A stretch of 22,205 nt of DNA. Origin: JAKFWI01 sp031398975. GTDB lineage: Bacteria; Pseudomonadota; Alphaproteobacteria; Caulobacterales; Aquidulcibacteraceae. The position numbers and the translations under genes are program-made. Location: positions 1-22,205 of the forward strand of contig JANNOI010000035.1 of the NCBI GenBank assembly GCA_031398975.1. Direction: 5' to 3'. Positions 16,204 to 22,205 of this stretch are shown in pieces. Under the pieces are notes generated by a model that was not told the DNA's origin, made no database searches, and was given only the letters and a program-made list of their open reading frames with translations. Positions within the stretch are counted from its first letter, which is position 1. Each line of letters opens with the position of its first letter.

Positions 16204-17549
16204 ATTCATCCCGGGTGCTGGCGGCTTTGGCGGCCGCGGCGACGCTTTCGGCCTGCTCCACGGTTCGGGCGATCAATCCCTTCGACGACGCCCCGAAAAA
16301 GGCCGCCCGCCAGGCGGACGCCGAGGGCCGCATCTCGATCCTGACATTCGAGCAGCGCCTGGAGACCGATCCAAAGCTCGCCGGCCGGGTCCCCGCCATC
16401 CCCGCGCCCGCCGAGGCGCCCGATTGGAGCCAGCCGGGCGGGGAGGCGGACAATTCCCCCCTCCACGGCGCGTTTTCCGCAGACCCGAAGATCGCCTGGC
16501 GCGAAAAGGCCGGCCCCGGCGCCAGCAAACGCCAGCGCGCCGCCGCCCCGCCGGTGGTGGCCGGCGGCAAGCTTTTCGTGATGGACGCCGAGCTCGAGGT
16601 CCACGCCTACGACGCCGGCAGCGGACGCACCCTTTGGTCCAAGCCGCTGCGCGCGCGCAAGGCCCGCGACGGCGCCGCGATCGGCGGGGGCGTCGCGACC
16701 GGGGACGGCAAGGTGTTCGCCACCAGCGGGTACGGTTCGATCGTCGCGTTCGACGCCGTCACCGGCGCGGAGGCCTGGCGCGCCGATCTCCCCGCGCCCT
16801 TCCACGCCGCGCCCACCTTCTCCGGCGGGCGGGTGTTTGCGGTGACCAATGACAGCGAGCTGATCGCCTTCGACGCCGCCAACGGCCAGGTGCTGTGGAC
16901 CCACCAGGCGATCGCCGAGCCTGCGCGGATCCTCGCCGCCTCCAGCCCCGCCGTGGTCGGCGACATGGTGATCGCCCCGTTCGCCTCCGGCGAAGTGGTG
17001 GCGCTGCTGACCGCCAATGGCCGCCGCCTCTGGGTGGACGCGCTGACGCGGGCCGGGCGCCTTACCTCGCTTTCGGCCATCAACGACATCGCCGGGCGCC
17101 CCGTCGTGTCGGACGGGGTGGTGTACGCCGTCAGCCATTCGGGCGTGCTCGCCGCGATCGACCAGCGCACCGGCCAGCGGGTCTGGGCGCGCGGGGTCTC
17201 CTCCACGCAGACGCCGTGGGTGGCGGGCGACACGCTGTTCATCCTGAGCGTAGACGGCGAGCTCGCGGCGCTCGAAAAGACCACCGGCTCGGTGTTCTGG
17301 GTCAAGCAATTGCGCCGCTACACCGAAGAGGACGACAAAAGGGGCCGCATCTCCTGGTCGGGCCCCATTCTTGCGGGCGGCCATCTTGTGCTGGCCTCCT
17401 CCGAGGGCGATCTCGTGCTCATGGCGGCCGACACCGGCGAGCAGACGCGGTCGTTGAAGCTGGGCGGGCCGGTATTTGTGCCCCCGATCGCGGCGGGGGG
17501 CATGGTGTACGTGATCACCGATGAGGGCCGCATCATCGCGCTGCGCTGA
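16200..17549 (+). CDS. bamB: Outer membrane protein assembly lipoprotein BamB
   Basis: BamB is a periplasmic lipoprotein of the BAM complex that helps BamA insert beta-barrel proteins. The 449-residue product begins MNSSRVLAALAAAATLSACS, with a lipobox LSAC and lipidation site C19. From about residue 85 it forms a PQQ-like beta-propeller. Repeated blades have the pattern 'hydrophobic-FDA..G...W', for example VHAYDAGSGRTLWSKPL, IVAFDAVTGAEAWRADL, LIAFDAANGQVLWTHQ, LAAIDQRTGQRVWARGV and LAALEKTTGSVFWVKQL. The N-terminal 70 or so residues form an Ala/Pro-rich linker that includes DWSQPGGEADNSPLHG, the usual lead-in to the propeller. It overlaps the YfgM-like gene by four bases and precedes der by 16 bases, the classical arrangement. 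The lpxL/lpxK/waaA genes elsewhere in the window also serve the outer membrane. Confidence 0.93.
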   Translation: MNSSRVLAALAAAATLSACSTVRAINPFDDAPKKAARQADAEGRISILTFEQRLETDPKLAGRVPAIPAPAEAPDWSQPGGEADNSPLHGAFSADPKIAWREKAGPGASKRQRAAAPPVVAGGKLFVMDAELEVHAYDAGSGRTLWSKPLRARKARDGAAIGGGVATGDGKVFATSGYGSIVAFDAVTGAEAWRADLPAPFHAAPTFSGGRVFAVTNDSELIAFDAANGQVLWTHQAIAEPARILAASSPAVVGDMVIAPFASGEVVALLTANGRRLWVDALTRAGRLTSLSAINDIAGRPVVSDGVVYAVSHSGVLAAIDQRTGQRVWARGVSSTQTPWVAGDTLFILSVDGELAALEKTTGSVFWVKQLRRYTEEDDKRGRISWSGPILAGGHLVLASSEGDLVLMAADTGEQTRSLKLGGPVFVPPIAAGGMVYVITDEGRIIALR

Positions 17550-17565
17550 AAGAACCAGGCCGCTC

Positions 17566-18906
17566 ATGCCGCTCAAGCTCGCCATCGTCGGGCGCCCGAA
17601 TGTCGGCAAGTCGACCCTGTTCAACCGCCTGGCCGGCAAGAAGCTCGCCATCGTGGACGATACGCCCGGCGTGACCCGCGATCGCCGCCACGCGGCCGGG
17701 CGCCTCGCCGGGCTCGACCTCGATCTGATCGACACCGCGGGCTTCGAGGACCTGACCGACGAGAGCCTCGCCGCGCGCATGCGCCGCCAGACCGAGGCCG
17801 CCATCGCCGAGGCGGAAGTCGTGCTGTTCCTGATCGACGCGCGCGCGGGGGTGACGCCGCTCGACGAAACCTTCGCCGAAGTGCTGCGCCGCGCGGACAA
17901 GCCGGTGATCCTGGCCGCCAACAAATGCGAGGGCAAAGCGGGCGAGGCGGGTTGGCTCGAGGCCTATGCGCTGGGCCTGGGCGAGCCGCTGGCGCTCTCG
18001 GGCGCGGAGGGGGACGGCATGTCCGATCTCTATGCGGCCCTGGTCGCCGTCCAGGAGGGGCGCGACGCGGAAGAGGCCGCCGAGGCGGGGCTCCGCCCGA
18101 TCCGGCTCGCGGTGATCGGGCGCCCAAACGCGGGCAAATCCACCCTCGTCAACGCCCTCCTGGGCGAGGACCGCATGCTCACCGGCCCCGAGGCCGGCAT
18201 TACCCGCGATTCCATCAGCGTGGACTGGGTCTGGCGGGAGCAGAGCTTTCGCCTGTTCGATACCGCCGGCATGCGCCGCAAGGCGCGCGTGGAGGGAAAG
18301 CTCGAGCATCTTTCGGTATCGGACACGCTGCGCGCGATCCGCTTCGCCGACGTCTGCGCCCTCGTGATGGATCAGAGCGAGGCGTTTGAGCGGCAGGATG
18401 TGGCGATCGCCGACCTTGTCCTGCGCGAGGGCCGCGCGCTCGTGTTCGTCCTGGCGAAATGGGATCAGGCCGAGGATGGCCCGGCGCGCTTGGCCGCCCT
18501 CAAGGCCGATGCGCTCGATCTGCCGCCCCAGATGCAAGCTACGCCGCTGGTGCGGGTCTCGGCGCTGTCGGGGCGGGGGCTCGATGGGCTGATGGAGGCG
18601 GTGGTCCAGGTGCACGGCGATTGGAACGCCCGCGTAAAGACCGGCGATCTCAACACCTGGCTGAAGCACGCGGTGGAGAAGCATCCCCCGCCCGCGGTGC
18701 AGGGCCGGCGCGTCAAGCCCCGCTACATCGCCCAGATCAAGGCCCGCCCGCCGACCTTCGTGCTCCTGTGCTCGCGCGCCTCCGAGCTTCCGGAAAGCTA
18801 TAAGCGCTACCTCGTGAACGGCATCCGCGAGGCCTTCGAACTCGGCTCCGCCCCGATCCGCCTGCATGTACGCCAGAACAGGAACCCCTACGCCGCGCAG
18901 GATTGA
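17566..18906 (+). CDS. der: Ribosome-associated GTPase Der (EngA)
   Basis: Der has two tandem GTPase domains and a C-terminal KH-like domain and is needed for 50S ribosomal subunit assembly. The 446-residue product fits. Domain 1 has G1 GRPNVGKST, DTPGVTRD and DTAGFED. Domain 2 has GRPNAGKST, GITRDSI and DTAGMRRKARVEGKLEHLSV. The KH region follows with HPPPAVQGRRVKPRYIAQIKARPPTFVLLCSRASELPESYKRYLVNGIREAF. Both G4 (NKxD) motifs are altered: NKCE at 119-122 in domain 1 and AKWD at 297-300 in domain 2. The first is a mild Asp-to-Glu change. The second loses the Asn. ATG 17566 places G1 at residue 9, as is usual, with CCAGG just upstream. An in-frame start inside bamB (17521) is not supported. 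Confidence 0.94.
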   Translation: MPLKLAIVGRPNVGKSTLFNRLAGKKLAIVDDTPGVTRDRRHAAGRLAGLDLDLIDTAGFEDLTDESLAARMRRQTEAAIAEAEVVLFLIDARAGVTPLDETFAEVLRRADKPVILAANKCEGKAGEAGWLEAYALGLGEPLALSGAEGDGMSDLYAALVAVQEGRDAEEAAEAGLRPIRLAVIGRPNAGKSTLVNALLGEDRMLTGPEAGITRDSISVDWVWREQSFRLFDTAGMRRKARVEGKLEHLSVSDTLRAIRFADVCALVMDQSEAFERQDVAIADLVLREGRALVFVLAKWDQAEDGPARLAALKADALDLPPQMQATPLVRVSALSGRGLDGLMEAVVQVHGDWNARVKTGDLNTWLKHAVEKHPPPAVQGRRVKPRYIAQIKARPPTFVLLCSRASELPESYKRYLVNGIREAFELGSAPIRLHVRQNRNPYAAQD

Positions 18907-18986
18907 GCGCCGCCCCCGGGCGCCCTCAAGGCTCGCGCGCGCGCATGGGCTTGGGTAAAGCTTGCCCGTGGCAGGGGGAACCGACC

Positions 18987-20222
18987 ATGGCGCGCACGCT
19001 GCAAGAACGCTTTGACCCGGAGACCGGGCCCAAACGCATCCTCGCGCTGGACGGGGGCGGGGTGAAGGGGGTCCTTACGCTCGGCCTGCTGAAGGCGCTG
19101 GAGGCGGAGCTGCGCCGCCGGTCCGGCGATCCCGACTTCGTGCTGAGCGATTATTACGACCTGATCGGGGGCACCTCGACCGGGGCGATCATCGCGGCGG
19201 GTCTCGCCACCGGCCTCTCCGTCGATGCGCTGATCACGCTCTATCTGGATCTCGGCCCCAAAGTGTTCGGCCGCCAGATCGGGGACGGCAATCTGTTCGG
19301 CCCACGCTTTGACGCCAAAGCCCTGCGCAAGGCGCTGGAAGGCGTGCTCGGCCGCAAGACATTGGGTTCGCCCGACATAAAGACCGGCCTCGCCCTCCAC
19401 GCCAAGCGGATCGACACCGGCTCGGCCTGGGTGCTGACCAACAATCCGCGCTCCAAATTCTTCGATCCCGAAAACCCCGACGAAGGCATCGTGGCGAACA
19501 AGAAGTACCGCCTCATGGACGTGGTCCAGGCGAGCGCGGCCGCGCCCACCTTCTTCGACGAGGTGATGATCAACATCGCCTATGACGAGCGGGACCGCCC
19601 GGTGAAGCGAGGCTATTTCGTCGATGGCGCGGTGGGGGGGCACAACAACCCGTCCATGTCCATGCTGATCCTGGCGCTCTTGCCGGGCTACGGCTTTTCG
19701 TGGCGTTCGGGCGCCTCCAACCTGATGATGACCTCGCTCGGCACCGGCGTGCGCCGGCCCGAGATAGACGGCCAGGATTTCGCGGGCCTGCCCCCGGCGC
19801 TGCGCGGGGTGCATGCGCTGCGCTCGATGATCTACGACACCCAGGTGCAAGGCATCGTGCTGCTGCAGGCGCTGAGTGAGCCGGCCCTGCCGTGGCGCAT
19901 CAACATGGAGATCGGGGACATGGCCGGCCAGCGCATCTCGCCCGAACCGCTGCTCGATTTCCAACGCATCGACGTGCGCCTCGACCGCAAGCTGAAAATG
20001 CGCCGCCGCCGGGGCGAGCCCCCGATCCTGACCTTCGTCGAAGAGCTCGTGGGCCGCGAGCTGGACGCCGCCGTGATCGACCAGCTGGACGATCTCGCCA
20101 ATGGCAGGCCCGCCAACATGAAGCTGCTGCTCGAGATCGGCGAGGCCGCGGGCCCCCGCTTCGCCCACGCCAGATACCCCGCCCCCGCCTTCGACCTTCC
20201 CGGCTGGGCTTCGGGAGAATGA
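18987..20222 (+). CDS. Patatin-like phospholipase
   Basis: This is a 411-residue patatin-family lipid acyl hydrolase. It has the oxyanion motif DGGGVKG (22-28), the nucleophile elbow GGTSTG (GxSxG, S64) and the catalytic Asp in VDGAVGGHNNPS (D213), so the Ser-Asp dyad is complete. Further family features are SDYYDLIGGTSTG, QASAAAPTFFDEV and SLGTG. The C-terminal part (about 270-411) is less recognisable and contains two charged stretches. There is no signal peptide or lipobox, so it would act in the cytoplasm or at the inner membrane unless exported. AGGGGGA seven bases upstream supports this ATG over those at 18903 and 18945. Neighbours are der and a ThiO-like gene. No cyclase, E1/E2 or other defence gene is present, so a CBASS-type role is not supported. 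The substrate is unknown. Confidence 0.88.
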   Translation: MARTLQERFDPETGPKRILALDGGGVKGVLTLGLLKALEAELRRRSGDPDFVLSDYYDLIGGTSTGAIIAAGLATGLSVDALITLYLDLGPKVFGRQIGDGNLFGPRFDAKALRKALEGVLGRKTLGSPDIKTGLALHAKRIDTGSAWVLTNNPRSKFFDPENPDEGIVANKKYRLMDVVQASAAAPTFFDEVMINIAYDERDRPVKRGYFVDGAVGGHNNPSMSMLILALLPGYGFSWRSGASNLMMTSLGTGVRRPEIDGQDFAGLPPALRGVHALRSMIYDTQVQGIVLLQALSEPALPWRINMEIGDMAGQRISPEPLLDFQRIDVRLDRKLKMRRRRGEPPILTFVEELVGRELDAAVIDQLDDLANGRPANMKLLLEIGEAAGPRFAHARYPAPAFDLPGWASGE

Positions 20223-20295
20223 GGCCGGCGCGCGCGCCTGGGCCGCGATTGGCGCGTTGGCGGAGCAGGCGGGGCGGAGGCGTGACGAGGTCGCT

Positions 20296-21333
20296 TTGAA
20301 CATCATCGTGGTCGGGGGGGGCGTTGTCGGGCTGTTTTGTGCGCTGACGCTCGCCCGGCGCGGGGCGCAGGTGCGCCTTATCGACGCCGCAGACCCCGCC
20401 CGTCCGCCCGCCTCGGCGGTGGCCGCCGGCATGCTGGCTCCGATCTCGGAGGCCGCGCTCGAGCCGCCCCACGCCCACCCGCTTCTGCTGGAATTGGGCA
20501 TTGAGAGCTTGGGCCTGTGGAAGGACTTCCTGGGCGAGGAGGGCTTTTCCGCGCGCGGAACGCGGCTCGCGGCGGGCGATGCGGGCTGGCGGCAGGTCCA
20601 GGCGCGCGCGCGCGCCCACGCCGAACGCGCCGGCCTCCAGGCGGCCTGGGAGGAGGAGGCGCTGCTGCTAGGGGACGAGCGGGCGGTGTCCGCGCCGGGG
20701 GTGCTGGCGCGCCTCACGCTGGCGCTGCGCGAAGCGGGGGGAAGGCGACGGACGGCGCGCGTGCGCGCGCTGGAAACCCGCCATGCGGTCCTCGACAGCG
20801 GCGAGCGCGTGGCCTTCGACGCCGCCTTGCTCTGCCCCGGCGCGTGGGCGGGGGAGGGCTTGCGGGCGGCCGCGCCCGTCTTGGCCCATGTGTTTCCCAT
20901 GAAGGGCGTCATCGTGGCGCTGGCGGCGCGCGCCCCTTCCCCGCCCGGGCGCGGCGAGATCGTGCGCGCCCGCGACGTCTACGTCGTGACCCATCGCGAG
21001 GGGCCGGCCCAGGCGGGCGCCTCCATGCAGCCGGGCCGGAGCGATCTCACGCCCGAGCCCGCGATCGCGGCGGCGCTAGCGGCGGCGGCGGCCCGGGCCG
21101 TCCCGGCCCTAGCGGGCGCGCGCGTCACCGCCGCCGCGGGCGTTAGGGCGATGTCGCCGGACTGGGCCCCGCTGATCGGGCCGGACGGGGAGGCCGGCGT
21201 CCTCGTGGCCTGCGGGCATTCGCGCAATGGCTGGCTGCTGGCCCCCGCCACCGCCGCCATCGTGGCCGATTATGCCTACGGGCGGGCGGTCTCGCCGCTG
21301 GCGCAGGCCTTTTCCCCGGCCCGGTTCGGTTAA
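20296..21333 (+). CDS. ThiO-like glycine oxidase / FAD-dependent DAO-family oxidoreductase
   Basis: The 345-residue product belongs to the D-amino-acid oxidase family. The N-terminus NIIVVGGGVVGLFCALTLARRGAQVRLID is the FAD-binding beta-alpha-beta fold (G7, G9, G12). ASAVAAGMLAPISEA is typical of ThiO glycine oxidases. The C-terminal RAMSPDWAPLIGPDG and LVACGHSRNGWLLAPATAAIVADY complete the FAD site. ThiO makes dehydroglycine for the thiazole part of thiamine. No thiS, thiG or thiE is beside it, so another amine or amino acid substrate is possible and no symbol is given. The start is TTG 20296, with GAGG (20287-20290) five bases upstream, placing the FAD motif at the N-terminus. It follows the patatin gene after 73 bases with no clear promoter. 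Confidence 0.8.
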   Translation: MNIIVVGGGVVGLFCALTLARRGAQVRLIDAADPARPPASAVAAGMLAPISEAALEPPHAHPLLLELGIESLGLWKDFLGEEGFSARGTRLAAGDAGWRQVQARARAHAERAGLQAAWEEEALLLGDERAVSAPGVLARLTLALREAGGRRRTARVRALETRHAVLDSGERVAFDAALLCPGAWAGEGLRAAAPVLAHVFPMKGVIVALAARAPSPPGRGEIVRARDVYVVTHREGPAQAGASMQPGRSDLTPEPAIAAALAAAAARAVPALAGARVTAAAGVRAMSPDWAPLIGPDGEAGVLVACGHSRNGWLLAPATAAIVADYAYGRAVSPLAQAFSPARFG

Positions 21334-21367
21334 CCGCGCGTCAAGGCGGGCGCCGTCTCCTAGCGCC

Positions 21368-22120
21368 ATGCGAGTCGACCGTCCCCCCGACGCTTCGGGC
21401 CAAGCCGTGCAGGTCATGATCGCGCACGCCGCGGACGCGACGGGCGCCGATTTCACCCAGCTCCTGGAGACCGCACGGCGTGAAAGCGGGCTTAAGCCCG
21501 ACGCCGCCGCCGCCACCTCCTCCGCGCGCGGGCTGTTTCAGTTTATCGAGTCCACCTGGCTCGACATGGTGGCCCGCCACGGGGCCGCCCACGGCATGGC
21601 CGACGCCGCCGCGCGGATCACGCTGCGCGACGGCAAACCCCATGTGAGCGACCCCCGCGAACGCGCCGCGATCCTCGCGCTGCGCTTCGAACCGGAACCC
21701 GCCGCCCGGATGGCGGGGGAGCTGACGAAGGAGAACACCGCCGCGCTGGAGCGCAGGCTTTCGCGCGCGCCCACCGTCGGGGAGGTGTACGCCGCCCATG
21801 TACTGGGACCGGAAGGGGCGGTGCGGCTGATCGAGGGCGCCGCCAGCGGGGCGGCGAGCGCGGCCGCCTTGCTTCCCCAGGCCGCGGCCGCCAACCGTTC
21901 GATCTTCTACGCCGAAGACGGCGCGGCGCGCACGCCCGCAGCGGTGCTGGAGCGGCTGGCCGGGGAGGGCGGGTCTGCGGGCGCGCCGTCGTCGCGGGAG
22001 GGGGCCTCCCTCCTGCTGGCGCAGGCGCAGGACGCGTTCGGCGCAGGCTGGGCCGGGGGGCTTGAAGACGATCTCTGGGCGCTGGCGCTGAAGGCCTATG
22101 GCGAGACGCGCACGGCCTAG
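21368..22120 (+). CDS. Lytic transglycosylase (SLT) domain protein without signal peptide
   Basis: The 250-residue product has an N-terminal lysozyme-like SLT domain (about 12-160). Its motif LLETARRESGLKPDAAAATSSARGLFQFIESTWLDMV has catalytic Glu E39 followed by the SSARGLFQFI block. Later come PTVGEVYAAHVLGPEGAVRLI and a C-terminal AAAANRSIFYAEDGAARTPAAVLERLAG, a combination I recall from a family common in alphaproteobacteria. Such enzymes cleave the glycan strands of peptidoglycan. The N-terminus MRVDRPPDASGQAVQ has no signal peptide, and no better upstream start exists, since upstream sequence belongs to the ThiO-like gene. Export by the flagellar or another secretion apparatus, or via an unrecognised route, would be needed. 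The gene starts 34 bases after the previous stop and is the last one before the AT-rich edge. Confidence 0.83.
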   Translation: MRVDRPPDASGQAVQVMIAHAADATGADFTQLLETARRESGLKPDAAAATSSARGLFQFIESTWLDMVARHGAAHGMADAAARITLRDGKPHVSDPRERAAILALRFEPEPAARMAGELTKENTAALERRLSRAPTVGEVYAAHVLGPEGAVRLIEGAASGAASAAALLPQAAAANRSIFYAEDGAARTPAAVLERLAGEGGSAGAPSSREGASLLLAQAQDAFGAGWAGGLEDDLWALALKAYGETRTA

Positions 22121-22205
22121 AGCGGTTCTCGATTTGATTTTATAAAAACAAAAAAGAAACGCGCAACACATTAAGTAAGAACCTGTATAGTACGAAAAAC
22201 CCCGA
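22121..22205. other. AT-rich intergenic edge of the window
   Basis: The last 85 bases are about 35% GC by my count, against roughly 70% elsewhere. They begin with AGCGGTTCTCGATTTGATTT, which resembles one arm of palindromic intergenic repeats seen in some alphaproteobacteria, but the matching second arm is absent. A poly-A-rich stretch (22142-22160) follows. Near the end a TATAGT (22186-22191) sits 17 bases after GCAACA (22163-22168), a weak promoter candidate reading out of the window. No coding potential is seen. Confidence 0.5.

Noticed and set aside
18987..20222. Patatin gene as part of a CBASS or other defence system
   Set aside because: No nucleotide cyclase, E1/E2/JAB, HORMA or restriction-type gene is nearby, and its neighbours are housekeeping genes.
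20602..20615. Seven GC dinucleotides in a row
   Set aside because: It encodes an Ala/Arg-rich helix of the ThiO-like protein in DNA of very high GC content. No evidence of a separate function.
16206..20912. Long minus-strand open frames (576, 444 and 674 codons) opposite bamB, der, the patatin and ThiO-like genes
   Set aside because: No family match, and the composition is typical of reverse-strand shadows. Each spans several clear genes on the plus strand.

Overview
The window is a GC-rich (roughly 70%), gene-dense stretch of chromosome from an alphaproteobacterium. A Caulobacterales, Maricaulales or Parvularculales-type lineage is the best guess. The reasons are a TipF-like flagellar regulator, a DUF2093 protein, the alphaproteobacterial HAD-IIA type and the synteny of the lipid A genes. 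I count 21 protein genes and see no tRNA, rRNA, CRISPR array, insertion sequence or prophage. No gap between genes exceeds about 100 bp. The left edge cuts xseA. The right edge runs into an 85-bp AT-rich stretch after the last gene.

Layout: (1) 3-1746, plus strand: the 3' part of xseA, a DUF2093 protein, and a secreted M23 peptidase whose expected HxH zinc motif reads H-x-C. (2) 1761-5708, minus strand: a tightly packed lipid A/Kdo operon, transcribed DUF374 acyltransferase, waaA, lpxK, lpxL-type acyltransferase. It meets the M23 gene head-on at a near-perfect 29-bp palindrome. (3) 5785-6456, plus strand: a Cys-based phosphatase divergent from the lipid A operon. (4) 6464-12300, minus strand: efp, tipF, udk, a HAD-IIA hydrolase, an M28 lipoprotein peptidase and a small SnoaL-like lipoprotein. 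(5) 12300-15403, plus strand: epmA and epmB, then panB. (6) 15460-18906, plus strand: YfgM-like TPR protein, bamB and der. (7) 18987-22120, plus strand: a patatin-like phospholipase, a ThiO-like FAD oxidoreductase and a lytic transglycosylase domain protein.

Functional links: four genes build the Kdo-lipid A part of the outer membrane, and yfgM/bamB serve export and outer-membrane protein assembly. The efp-epmA-epmB group is a self-contained EF-P beta-lysylation module: EpmB makes beta-lysine, EpmA attaches it, and EF-P carries the acceptor lysine in RPGKG. Most of the window is housekeeping, and I found no convincing undescribed multi-gene system. The points most worth a second look are the unusual efp/epmA divergent start region, the H-to-C change in the M23 zinc site, non-standard G4 motifs in both Der GTPase domains, the lost catalytic Asp in the TipF EAL domain, the palindrome between M23 and lpxL, and the AT-rich right edge. 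Promoters were found by eye using -35/-10 hexamers with 17-bp spacing. They are predictions.
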